From Streptococcus oralis (lineage in GTDB: Bacteria; Bacillota; Bacilli; Lactobacillales; Streptococcaceae): DNA of 64,000 nucleotides. The position numbers were made by a program, and so were the translations under genes. Location: NCBI RefSeq assembly GCF_001578705.1, contig NZ_KQ969037.1, positions 423,442 to 487,441 on the forward strand, given 5' to 3'. How positions within the stretch are numbered: position 1 is the stretch's first letter; each line of letters opens with the position of its first letter. The notes under the pieces are model-generated. The model was not told where the DNA came from, ran no database searches, and worked only from the letters and a program-made list of their open reading frames with translations. Below are positions 1 through 7,861 of this stretch, piece after piece.

Positions 1-41
1 GCCATCAGGTACTTCAACTGTGTCGCATTCCATTTTTTCAT
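1..41 (-). CDS. 5' end of a gene cut by the window edge, possibly TraX-like
   Basis: An ATG at 41 on the minus strand follows an AAAGAGG ribosome binding site and opens a frame that reads MKKWNATQLKYLM before leaving the window. An extended -10 (TGC TATACT, about 74-82) lies upstream, so the gene probably has its own promoter downstream of the aguB terminator. The N-terminus resembles TraX-family membrane proteins, which often begin with a short polar stretch and QLKY before the first membrane helix. Thirteen residues are too few to be sure. Confidence 0.45.
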   Translation of the reverse strand, partial: MKKWNATQLKYLM

Positions 42-118
42 AATAAACCTCTTTCTTTTTGATCTACATAGAGTATAGCATACATTTCTACATATAATCG
101 TACACCTATCTTACATTT

Positions 119-151
119 AAAAAGCCTATCTTACATTTTTGTAAGACAGGC
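119..151 (-). terminator. Intrinsic terminator of the polyamine operon
   Basis: A 12-bp stem (124-135 with 140-151, one mismatch) and a 4-nt loop are followed on the minus strand by five T. It lies 35 nt beyond the aguB stop. The stem half CCTATCTTACATTT is also repeated directly at 104-117. Confidence 0.85.
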
Positions 152-185
152 GTGAATATCAAAAGTTTATTCTGAAAGTTACCTT

Positions 186-1061
186 CTAGTCCGTAATTCG
201 TTGGTACATTTCTGGTCTTCTATCTCGAAACAAGCCCCAGTTGAGGCGTTCGCTTGCTCCCTTGTCAAGGTCATAAGTTGCTAACAGAACAGCCTCACCT
301 TGCCTGTCAGCTCGCTCTAGAATAGCTCCTGTTTCATCCGTCATAAAGGACGAACCGTAGAAGTCAAGACTGGAACTCTGTCCGCCATTTTCCTCACTAG
401 GAGTGACTTCTTCCAAACCATAACGATTGGCTGCAATGACTGGAACAATATTTGCTGCTGCGTGGCCTTGCATGGTACGTTGCCAATGTCCACAACTATC
501 CGTATCCAAAATTGGCTCTGAACCGATGGCTGTTGGATAAAAGAGCAATTCAGCACCATTCAGAGCAAGACAGCGCGCTGTTTCAGGGAACCATTGATCC
601 CAACAGATACCAATCCCAATCTTAGCGTAGCGAGTATCCCAGACCTTGAAACCTGTGTTGCCAGGCGTAAAGTAAAACTTTTCTTGATAATAATGGTCAT
701 CTGGTATGTGGGTCTTCCGATAAACGCCCAGTACCTCTCCATCTGCATCAATGACAGCAATAGAGTTATACAAGACATTACCATCTTTTTCATAAAAACT
801 AATCGGTAGAACAACCTGTAGTTCCTTAGCAAGCATCTTAAAATGCTGAATGGCTGTATTTTCTGTCACCGACTGGGCATACTGATAATAGTCATACTGG
901 CGTTCCTGACAGAAATAGGGACGTTCAAATAATTCAGGCAAGAGAATGATTTGCGCGCCTTGGTCTGCGGCTTGGCGAGCTAAACGTTCCGCTGTTTGGA
1001 TATTTGTTGCCACATCCTTGGCACATTGCATCTGGATCGCTGCAACTCTAACATTTCTCAT
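186..1061 (-). CDS. aguB: N-carbamoylputrescine amidase
   Basis: Hydrolyses N-carbamoylputrescine to putrescine, CO2 and ammonia, the last step of the agmatine route. The 291-residue protein is a full-length carbon-nitrogen hydrolase (nitrilase fold). The catalytic Glu is in LLPELFERPYF (about residue 43), the Lys in YRKTHIPDD (about 117) and the nucleophilic Cys in GIGICWDQWFPE (about 154). The FERPYF signature and the aguA gene immediately upstream (9-nt gap) favour carbamoylputrescine over other nitrilase substrates. It starts at ATG behind AGGAG and is the last gene of the operon, followed by a terminator. Confidence 0.93.
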   Translation of the reverse strand: MRNVRVAAIQMQCAKDVATNIQTAERLARQAADQGAQIILLPELFERPYFCQERQYDYYQYAQSVTENTAIQHFKMLAKELQVVLPISFYEKDGNVLYNSIAVIDADGEVLGVYRKTHIPDDHYYQEKFYFTPGNTGFKVWDTRYAKIGIGICWDQWFPETARCLALNGAELLFYPTAIGSEPILDTDSCGHWQRTMQGHAAANIVPVIAANRYGLEEVTPSEENGGQSSSLDFYGSSFMTDETGAILERADRQGEAVLLATYDLDKGASERLNWGLFRDRRPEMYQRITD

Positions 1062-1070
1062 CTTTTTCTC

Positions 1071-2156
1071 CTATTCTGGGATTTGTTGGGTGATACAGTG
1101 AATATTGCCACCACCTAAGAGAATATCTCTGGTTGGTATTCCTATGACCTTACGGTCTGGAAAACACTTGCTGAGGATATCTAGGGCAACTTGGTCGTTT
1201 TTATCTTGAAATTGGGGAACAAGGACAGCCTTGTTGGCAATATAGAAATTTACATAGGAAGCTGCAAGACGTTCACCTGCATAACGCTCCTCTTCACCTT
1301 CTTCATAGATGTAGCCTGGCAAATCCTCTTCGGTTACAACTTGATGAAGCGCTGGGATTGGCAATTTATGAATGGTGAAGTGACGACCTTTTGCATCTGT
1401 TTCTTGCTCTAAGAGCTCAAGGTCAGCTGCAGACATGGCATACTGAGGATCATTTTGATCATCTGTCCAAGCCAAGACAAGCTCTGCAGGACCTACAAAG
1501 GCTGCAACATTATCAACGTGCTCGTTTGTCTCATCTTGATAAATACCGTATGGCAGCCAGATAACTTTTTCAGCGCTCAGGCACTCTAATAAGGTGTTTT
1601 CGATTTGCTCTTTAGACAGGTGGGAATTGCGTCCAGGACTGAGTAAGCAGCTTTCAGTCACAAGAATGGTTCCTTGACCATCGCTGTGTATGGCTCCGCC
1701 TTCCAGTACAAAAGGTTTGGCATCATAGACAGGCATTTCCAAGACCTCAGCAAACCGACTGGCTACTTGGTCATCATCTTCATAGTCTTGGTAGAGACCA
1801 TCAACAGCACCACCCCAAGCATTGAAAGACCAATCGACTGCCAACTTTTCTCTTTTTTCATTGAGTAGAATAGTCGGACCCGTATCACGCGCCCAGGCAT
1901 CGTTGGTGGGAATGTCTAAATAAACGACCTTGTCTCCAAGATAGGATTTGGCTTCAGATAGATAGTCCTGCTCCACCAAAAGGTAAACTCTTTCCCCTTC
2001 TGCTATGGTCTTGATAATCTGGCTAAAGGCCTTCTTAGCAGCTTTTCCTTGAAAGGGCCATGATCCTGGTCGAGTTGGCCATACCATGAGAGTGCCATGG
2101 TGTGGTTCGTACTCTGCTGGCATACGATAGCCTAATTTCTTTGGACTGTCTATCAT
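1071..2156 (-). CDS. aguA: Agmatine deiminase
   Basis: Converts agmatine to N-carbamoylputrescine and ammonia in the cytoplasm. It is 361 residues, the usual length for the peptidyl-arginine-deiminase-like agmatine deiminases. The N-terminus carries [16 protein letters not shown] and the conserved WARDTGP motif (about 88-94). The C-terminus has [11 protein letters not shown], whose Cys is the expected nucleophile. The ATG overlaps the nspC stop as ATGA, so translation is probably coupled. With aguB it forms the two-step agmatine-to-putrescine pathway. Confidence 0.95.
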   Translation of the reverse strand: MIDSPKKLGYRMPAEYEPHHGTLMVWPTRPGSWPFQGKAAKKAFSQIIKTIAEGERVYLLVEQDYLSEAKSYLGDKVVYLDIPTNDAWARDTGPTILLNEKREKLAVDWSFNAWGGAVDGLYQDYEDDDQVASRFAEVLEMPVYDAKPFVLEGGAIHSDGQGTILVTESCLLSPGRNSHLSKEQIENTLLECLSAEKVIWLPYGIYQDETNEHVDNVAAFVGPAELVLAWTDDQNDPQYAMSAADLELLEQETDAKGRHFTIHKLPIPALHQVVTEEDLPGYIYEEGEEERYAGERLAASYVNFYIANKAVLVPQFQDKNDQVALDILSKCFPDRKVIGIPTRDILLGGGNIHCITQQIPE

Positions 2157-3280
2157 GATAATCTCCCTTTGAAGTCTTGATAGCCGAAGGCTTTGACTAA
2201 GCTGCAGTCTCCTTGCTCGTCCATAAGATAGAGACTTGGCAAGCCAATACCGTTAAAGGTATTATTTTTGACAAAGGAGTAGATTGCCATGTCTTCAAAG
2301 TAAAGTCTATCACCGATTTGGACTGGATTTTCAAAACTATAATCACCAATCACATCGCCCGTCAGACAGGTATTGGAAGAAAGTCTGTAGGTATGGATTT
2401 TTTCCTGCGCCTCAAATCCATTTCTCAAAGGTGGACGATAGGGCATTTCAAGTACATCTGGCATATGGCAGGTCGCGGAGGCATCTAAAACCAGGATTTC
2501 CATACTGTTTTCGACAATATCCAATACTTCAGTTGCTAGATAACCCGCATTGAGCGCAATAGCTTCACCCGGCTCGATATAGACTTCAAGATTGTAAGTT
2601 TCTCGAATTCTTTTAATCTCAGAAATCAGCAAATCCACATCGTAGTCTTCTCTTGTGATGTGGTGGCCGCCACCCATATTGAGCCATTTGACCTCATGTA
2701 AATAAGGACCAAACTGAGCTTCTACCGCTTTCAAGGTTGTCTCTAAATCATCCGCCCCTTGCTCACAAAGGGTATGAAAATGAAGTCCATCCACTAAGTC
2801 CAGCAAATCACTCGGTATCTTGTCTGAAATCACTCCAAAACGGGAGCCAGGTGCACAAGGATCGTAGAGCGCGTGATCTCCTTGAGTTGAACACTGTGGG
2901 TTGAGGCGCAAACCGATACTGATACCAGCCTCTCGGCAACGAGGACCGTGTTTACGCAATTGTCTCTCGGAGTTAAAAACGATATGGTCAGATATTTGCA
3001 GTAGCTCTTCCATATCTGATTCCTTGAAAGCAGGCGCAAAGACATGGACTTCCCCCGGGAATTCTTCTCTAGCCAGCTTCGCTTCATAGAGTCCACTAGC
3101 TGTCGTACCAGACAGATACTGGCTAATCATGGGGTAGGTTTTGTAGAGTGAATAAGCCTTCTGGGCCAGTAAAACCCTGCAGCCCGCTTCTTCCTGTACT
3201 TGTTGAAGAATCCTACAATTGTCTTCTAGTTTGGCTAAGTCAATGACATAGGCTGGTGTTGGTACTTGTTCTAACTTCAT
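2153..3280 (-). CDS. nspC: Carboxynorspermidine/carboxyspermidine decarboxylase
   Basis: A PLP enzyme that decarboxylates carboxyspermidine to spermidine, in the alternative aspartate-semialdehyde-dependent pathway. The 375 residues fit an alanine-racemase-fold decarboxylase. A PLP lysine is visible in [10 protein letters not shown] (about residue 41), a glycine-rich [10 protein letters not shown] near 210 binds phosphate, and VYIEPGEA follows near 260. [13 protein letters not shown] is typical of this family. Its start overlaps the stop of the dehydrogenase gene (TGATG), consistent with the two enzymes acting in sequence. Confidence 0.93.
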   Translation of the reverse strand: MKLEQVPTPAYVIDLAKLEDNCRILQQVQEEAGCRVLLAQKAYSLYKTYPMISQYLSGTTASGLYEAKLAREEFPGEVHVFAPAFKESDMEELLQISDHIVFNSERQLRKHGPRCREAGISIGLRLNPQCSTQGDHALYDPCAPGSRFGVISDKIPSDLLDLVDGLHFHTLCEQGADDLETTLKAVEAQFGPYLHEVKWLNMGGGHHITREDYDVDLLISEIKRIRETYNLEVYIEPGEAIALNAGYLATEVLDIVENSMEILVLDASATCHMPDVLEMPYRPPLRNGFEAQEKIHTYRLSSNTCLTGDVIGDYSFENPVQIGDRLYFEDMAIYSFVKNNTFNGIGLPSLYLMDEQGDCSLVKAFGYQDFKGRLS

Positions 3281-4539
3281 CAGTCCACCATTTGTGGATT
3301 TTCAACCACAACCCATGGCAAGCCGTACTCATTCAAAGCTTCCATAAATGGATCTGGATCCAATTCTTCAAGGTTGTAAACTCCAGGTTGTTTCCAAGTA
3401 CCGTTCATAACCAATTTTGTCCCAATCATGGCTGGAACACCAGTCGTGTAAGAAATGGCTTGTGAACCAACTTCTGCGTAACATTCCTGATGGTCACAAA
3501 CATTGTAGATATAGATAGTCTTTTCAACGCCATCTTTGACACCTGTAAAGATACAGCCGATATTGGTTTTCCCAACTGTGCGTGGACCAAGGCTTGCAGG
3601 GTCTGGAAGCAAGGCTTTCAAGAATTGGATTGGCACAATTTCTTGACCGTTAAAGTTAATGGTATCCGTACGAAGGAGTCCGACATTTTCCAAGCATTTC
3701 ATGTGCGTTAGATAAGATTGCCCAAAGGTCATAAAGAAACGAATCCGTTTGACACCAGGAATGTTCTTAGCCAATGATTCAATTTCTTCATGGTGAAGGA
3801 GATACATGTCTTTTTGTCCAACTTGAGGGAAATCGTACTCACGCTTGATAGACATTGCTTCGACTTCGACCCATTTTCCATCTTCCCAGTAAGAACCTGG
3901 CGCAGAAACCTCGCGTAGATTGATTTCTGGGTTGAAGTTAGTCGCAAACGGATAACCGTGGTCACCACCATTACAGTCTAAAATATCGATATAGTGGATC
4001 TCATCAAAATAGTGTTTCAGAGCATAAGCTGAAAAGACACTGGTCACACCTGGGTCAAAACCAGAACCAAGAAGAGCTGTCAAACCTGCTTCTTTGAATT
4101 TCTCCTGATAATCCCATTGCCATGAGTAGTCAAAGTAGGCTGTAAAACCAAGTTCCTTGCAGCGTTTTTCGTAGATGGCACGCCATTCTGGATCTTCTGT
4201 ATCTTCAGCCTCATAGTTAGCAGTGTCGATATAGTGGACACCTGTCGCCAAACAAGCATCCATAATGGTCAAGTCTTGGTATGGTAAAGCTACGTTCAAA
4301 ACGACTTCTGGTTTGTAGCTTTCAATCAAAGCAATCACTTCTTCTACCTTATCAGCATCAAGAGCAGCTGTTTCAATCTTTGTACTTGTTTTGCCTTCTA
4401 ATTTAGCCTTCAAATCATCACATTTTGACTTTGTACGACTAGCAATCATAATCTCTGTAAATGTTTCGCTATCTTGGCAAATCTTTGAAATAGCAACTTG
4501 GGCAACGCCCCCACATCCGATAACTAATAGACGACTCAT
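3280..4539 (-). CDS. Carboxynorspermidine/carboxyspermidine dehydrogenase (saccharopine dehydrogenase family)
   Basis: A 419-residue saccharopine-dehydrogenase-family protein with an N-terminal Rossmann motif, VIGCGGVAQVAISKIC. In this operon it most likely condenses putrescine with aspartate semialdehyde and reduces the product to carboxyspermidine, the NspC substrate. Databases often call it lysine or saccharopine dehydrogenase, but a lysine role is unlikely next to nspC. LLGSGFDPGVTSVF (about 157-170) is typical of the family. Its ATG overlaps the speE stop (ATGA), and its stop overlaps the nspC start. Confidence 0.9.
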   Translation of the reverse strand: MSRLLVIGCGGVAQVAISKICQDSETFTEIMIASRTKSKCDDLKAKLEGKTSTKIETAALDADKVEEVIALIESYKPEVVLNVALPYQDLTIMDACLATGVHYIDTANYEAEDTEDPEWRAIYEKRCKELGFTAYFDYSWQWDYQEKFKEAGLTALLGSGFDPGVTSVFSAYALKHYFDEIHYIDILDCNGGDHGYPFATNFNPEINLREVSAPGSYWEDGKWVEVEAMSIKREYDFPQVGQKDMYLLHHEEIESLAKNIPGVKRIRFFMTFGQSYLTHMKCLENVGLLRTDTINFNGQEIVPIQFLKALLPDPASLGPRTVGKTNIGCIFTGVKDGVEKTIYIYNVCDHQECYAEVGSQAISYTTGVPAMIGTKLVMNGTWKQPGVYNLEELDPDPFMEALNEYGLPWVVVENPQMVD

Positions 4540-5396
4540 TTTTTCCCTTCCTCTTCTTCTAAAATGTCTTCTACATACTTAGGCAACATAAAGGCTCCCA
4601 CATGTAAGTTTGCAGTGTAGTATTCTGTGAAAAGCTGGCGTTTTTTCCAGCCTTCCTTATCAAAATCTTTAACAGGGTGGTATTTTTTCGATGCAAATCC
4701 AAATAGCCAATAGCCAGCTGGACTGGTCGGAATATGGGCCTGATAAACCCGGCTGATTGGAAAGGCTTGATTGACCTTACGGTGCATGCTACGACAAGCT
4801 GACTCATCCTCGTCAAAGAAGGGACTCCCATGCTGATAAATCATGATGCCGTCTTCTTTCAAGGCTCTGTAACTATTTCCGTAAAATTCCTTGGTAAAGA
4901 GCCCTTCCGTATGTCCAAATGGATCTGTCGCATCGTTAATGATAATATCGTAGTCATCTTCACAGTTTCGCAAAAAGCGTAGCCCATTTTGGTAGTAAAT
5001 GGTAACACGAGGATCATCTAGCCCTGCAGCAAAGTCTGGGAAATACTCACGACAGACCTCAACCAACATCTCATCTGGTTCCACAATATCGATTTGCTCC
5101 AGTTCAGGATAGAGAGTTAATACTTGGGCAACACCACCGTCGCCACCTCCAATAACCAAGACTTTCTTAGGATTTGGGTGGACAGCCATGGGAACGTGAA
5201 CGGTCATTTCGTTGTATACGAAATCATCCGCATCTGAAAACAAGACATGCCCATTTAAAATCAGTATTTTTCCAAAAGCTGGCGTATCCAAGACTTCGAT
5301 ATCCTGCCATTCACTTTTTCCAGCATAGAGTTGCTTGGCAGTTCTCAAGGACAATTTCACATCCGGAGTATGAACTTCAGAAAACCATAAATCCAT
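4536..5396 (-). CDS. speE: Spermidine synthase (polyamine aminopropyltransferase)
   Basis: Predicted to transfer an aminopropyl group from decarboxylated S-adenosylmethionine to putrescine. At 286 residues it is normal for SpeE. The nucleotide-binding motif VLVIGGGDGGVAQVL lies near 80-94, and the catalytic loop reads IINDATDPFGHTEGLF (about 150-165). The start codon directly follows the decarboxylase stop, whose last codons supply AAGGAG. Its presence beside a complete carboxyspermidine route is notable, because no AdoMet decarboxylase gene is in the window to feed it. Confidence 0.93.
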   Translation of the reverse strand: MDLWFSEVHTPDVKLSLRTAKQLYAGKSEWQDIEVLDTPAFGKILILNGHVLFSDADDFVYNEMTVHVPMAVHPNPKKVLVIGGGDGGVAQVLTLYPELEQIDIVEPDEMLVEVCREYFPDFAAGLDDPRVTIYYQNGLRFLRNCEDDYDIIINDATDPFGHTEGLFTKEFYGNSYRALKEDGIMIYQHGSPFFDEDESACRSMHRKVNQAFPISRVYQAHIPTSPAGYWLFGFASKKYHPVKDFDKEGWKKRQLFTEYYTANLHVGAFMLPKYVEDILEEEEGKK

Positions 5397-6857
5397 CTAG
5401 TTCTCCTTTCTCTTAATGACGTTGATGTGATTGACCTCTGGATCTTCTGTCCCTTGGAGGGAGCAACCACGTTCCTTGGCAAATTGGATATAGTCTACAA
5501 TTTCTCGTGTAATGCGTTCACCTGGTGCTAGGATTGGAATCCCTGGAGGATAACACATGACAAATTCCCCACAGACCTGTCCAACAGACTCATCCAAGGT
5601 TAAACTTCTTCTCTCTGAATAGAAGGCTTCTTGTGGAGACAGCACCAACTCGGGCTGGATATATTCTCCAGCAATCAAATCTTTTCCATCTCTTGAGTAG
5701 AGTCTCTTGATATCAGCCAAAGCACCGACCAAACGCTCGATGTCTTGGATGCGGTCGCCAATAGAAATATAAGCCAATATATTGCCAATATCCCCGAATT
5801 CAATCTGAATATCGTATTCATCTCGCAAGAGATCATAAACCTCTATACCTGTTAGCCCAATACCCTGAGTGTAAACTGATAGCTTGGTCACATCAAAATC
5901 ACAGACAGACACACCGTCTATTAACTCCTTTGAGTAGGCATAGTAGCCACCTATGGCATTTATTTCACGACGAGCGTACTCCGATAGCTCAATGACTTTC
6001 TCAAATGACTCTTTCCCGCGAAGAGCAAGGTTGCGACGTGAAATATCCAAACTAGCCATCAACAAATAAGAGGCGGATGTAGACTGGGTCAGATTGATGA
6101 TCTGACGAACGTACTCAGGATTCATCTGCTTACCAATAAGTAAAATGGAGCTCTGGGTCAAACTCCCACCAGACTTATGCATAGAGACCGCTGCCATATC
6201 AGCGCCAACGTCCATAGCAGATAGCGGCAATTTGTCTGTAAAATGCAGATGCGCTCCATGGGCTTCATCTACTAAAACCATCATGCCAGCTTCGTGAGCC
6301 ATTTCCGTTAAACCCTTGAGGTCTGAACAAATTCCATAGTAAGTAGGATTGTTAATCAAAATGGCCTTGGCATCTGGATGCTCCTTAATTGCCTGCGCAA
6401 CACGGTCATTTTCAAGACCTAAAGCGATGCCGATTTTAGGATCTACACTCATCTCGATATAGATGGGAATGGCACCACATAGAACCAGCGCATTGATAGC
6501 AGATTTGTGGACATTACGTGGCAGAATAATCTTATCTCCTGCCTTGCAGGTGGAAAGAATCATGGTTTGAACAGATGAAGTTGTTCCCCCAATCATGAGA
6601 AAGGCATGCGCTGCTCCAAAAGCATCAGCTGCTAGTTCCTCTGAATCCCGAATAATCGAAATAGGATGGCCTAAATTATCCAATGGTTTCATTGAATTGA
6701 CATCAATGCCGACACATTTTTCTCCCAACAATTCAACAAGTTCTGGATTTCCCCGTCCGCGTTTGTGACCTGGTACATCAAAGGGAACAATCCGTTTCTT
6801 TCTTAGCTTAATCAGACCTTCATAAATAGGGGCCTGATTTTGATCTAACTTTTTCAA
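5397..6857 (-). CDS. speA: Orn/Lys/Arg decarboxylase, probably arginine decarboxylase (TTG start)
   Basis: A 486-residue PLP-dependent, AAT-fold decarboxylase of the short Gram-positive type. VDEAHGAHLHF and the PLP lysine in SMHKSGGSLTQSS (about 225-237) are visible, and the C-terminal Orn/Lys/Arg decarboxylase domain contains CYPPGIPILAPGE. It is commonly annotated as lysine decarboxylase. Placed before aguA and aguB, arginine decarboxylation to agmatine is the coherent role. The frame opens with TTG at 6857, six nt after AAAGGAG; the nearby ATG is out of frame and meets a stop at once. First gene of the operon. Confidence 0.9.
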   Translation of the reverse strand: MKKLDQNQAPIYEGLIKLRKKRIVPFDVPGHKRGRGNPELVELLGEKCVGIDVNSMKPLDNLGHPISIIRDSEELAADAFGAAHAFLMIGGTTSSVQTMILSTCKAGDKIILPRNVHKSAINALVLCGAIPIYIEMSVDPKIGIALGLENDRVAQAIKEHPDAKAILINNPTYYGICSDLKGLTEMAHEAGMMVLVDEAHGAHLHFTDKLPLSAMDVGADMAAVSMHKSGGSLTQSSILLIGKQMNPEYVRQIINLTQSTSASYLLMASLDISRRNLALRGKESFEKVIELSEYARREINAIGGYYAYSKELIDGVSVCDFDVTKLSVYTQGIGLTGIEVYDLLRDEYDIQIEFGDIGNILAYISIGDRIQDIERLVGALADIKRLYSRDGKDLIAGEYIQPELVLSPQEAFYSERRSLTLDESVGQVCGEFVMCYPPGIPILAPGERITREIVDYIQFAKERGCSLQGTEDPEVNHINVIKRKEN

Positions 6858-6921
6858 GACATACTCCTTTACCGTATTTTTAGCTCCTCAAAATGATGAG
6901 GGAGACCAAAGGTTGACTTAT

Positions 6922-6949
6922 GAAAAAAGAGCAGGTTTTCACCTGCTCT
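6922..6949 (-). terminator. Strong intrinsic terminator of the structured RNA
   Basis: A perfect 9-bp stem (6928-6936 with 6941-6949) closed by a GAAA tetraloop, then six U and a C on the minus strand. It ends 65 nt before the speA start, so it either ends a separate RNA or attenuates the operon. Confidence 0.9.
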
Positions 6950-7249
6950 GCAATCTTCTGACGTGTTTATTTTGGTTTCTGTTGAGTATGTCTGTTCCCG
7001 ATGTTTCCTAACTCTCTAGTAGCAAATATTACGTACTTTATTGATCGTTTCACAAGATGACGTGTGCTTTCACCACACTAAAATTTATGAATTAGGACAA
7101 GCGTCCTAACATCAACTTATAAAAGTAGGCTTTTAACCCTATCAATAATGTGGCTTTTCAACCACGCTTCGGCATTCAACCCTGCCTGTCCGTAGGCATT
7201 TTTTACTCGGGTTTATATTTGCTAGAAAACATCTTCTCATTTTCTAAGC
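6923..7249 (-). ncRNA. Structured RNA of unknown family upstream of the polyamine operon
   Basis: A transcript of about 327 nt is predicted from a consensus promoter (7256-7284) to a strong terminator (6922-6949). Helix P1 pairs 7215-7223 with 7021-7029 without mismatch, and nested P2 pairs 7141-7148 with 7038-7045 (8 bp). Between and inside them lie hairpins at 7184-7197 (itself closed by 7209-7213 with 7178-7182), 7150-7165, 7126-7141, 7092-7109 and 7062-7078; another lies 5' at 7224-7245. Several loops share a GGUUGAAAAGC-like sequence. No reading frame of note is present. It could be a free small RNA or a leader acting on speA. It lacks the hallmarks of tmRNA, RNase P RNA and SRP RNA. Confidence 0.75.
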
Positions 7250-7255
7250 CTTATA

Positions 7256-7284
7256 ACTATATCATGTTTACAAGAGCTTGTAAA
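7256..7284 (-). promoter_or_regulatory. Sigma-A promoter of the structured RNA
   Basis: On the minus strand TTTACA (7279-7284) and TATAGT (7256-7261) are 17 nt apart; each differs from consensus at one base. The predicted start site is near 7249. Confidence 0.8.
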
Positions 7285-7373
7285 GTACTTTTTTTGAATT
7301 TACTTAAATTTTGTTCGTAAATAGTTGAATTGCTACCAAAAAGTTCATGTTCAACGAACTGAAAACGATTATA

Positions 7374-7401
7374 AAAGGAACTAATTTTTTTAGTTCCTTT
7401 C
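7374..7401 (-). terminator. Terminator after the 103-residue gene
   Basis: An 11-bp inverted repeat (AAAGGAACTAA, 7375-7385, with its complement at 7390-7400) just beyond the stop codon at 7406, followed on the minus strand by TTTTATAA. Confidence 0.65.
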
Positions 7402-7405
7402 AAGA

Positions 7406-7717
7406 TTATTTAATCTTATGCTTATCCATTTTTTCCTGGAAAATATCTGTAATGATTTTGCGCAATTCTTCTCTTTCCTTCTCAGGAATCTCACCACTTC
7501 TCTTGGCAACTGCATAGAGCTCTGGATGTTCGATAGAAATACGCTTTATTGTCCGAGTCGTTGCATGCTTTCGCACGAAAAAGGGAATGCGTTTGATCCA
7601 TTCCTGAGGCACTAAGGCAAGGATTTTCGCAGCGGTTTCCTTATCGCTAATTTCAGATGTTGTCAGTCCCTGCTTTATCATGTCCTGTTCTTTTTCAGTA
7701 AAATCTTTTAATTCCAT
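7406..7717 (-). CDS. Hypothetical 103-residue cytoplasmic protein
   Basis: Small, highly charged, with no signal peptide or membrane segment. The start at 7717 is well supported by AGGAGAGGG. The middle reads PQEWIKRIPFFVRKHATT, and the RIPFFVRK core recalls the short PCP_red-type motif, but the match is too short to assign a function. The second half is a Lys/Glu-rich helix. It has its own terminator and appears monocistronic, between the structured RNA and the KAP NTPase gene. Confidence 0.75.
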   Translation of the reverse strand: MELKDFTEKEQDMIKQGLTTSEISDKETAAKILALVPQEWIKRIPFFVRKHATTRTIKRISIEHPELYAVAKRSGEIPEKEREELRKIITDIFQEKMDKHKIK

Positions 7718-7861
7718 TATCCCTCTCCTATCTAGAAATCACTCTATATTAAATTATATACCAATATTAGAGAAACTACAAATAATAAACTTTGTAAAAT
7801 ATGCGCAATGATGAGATTGCATTGCTTAGTCAACTAGTGAAATCAAAAAGCACTAAAAAAG

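Noticed and set aside
6900-7260. tmRNA, RNase P RNA, 6S RNA or SRP RNA as the identity of the structured RNA
   Set aside because: No tRNA-like ends or tag frame, no conserved RNase P core (GAGGAAAGUC, ACAGNRA), no SRP tetraloop core, and not the single long rod of 6S RNA.
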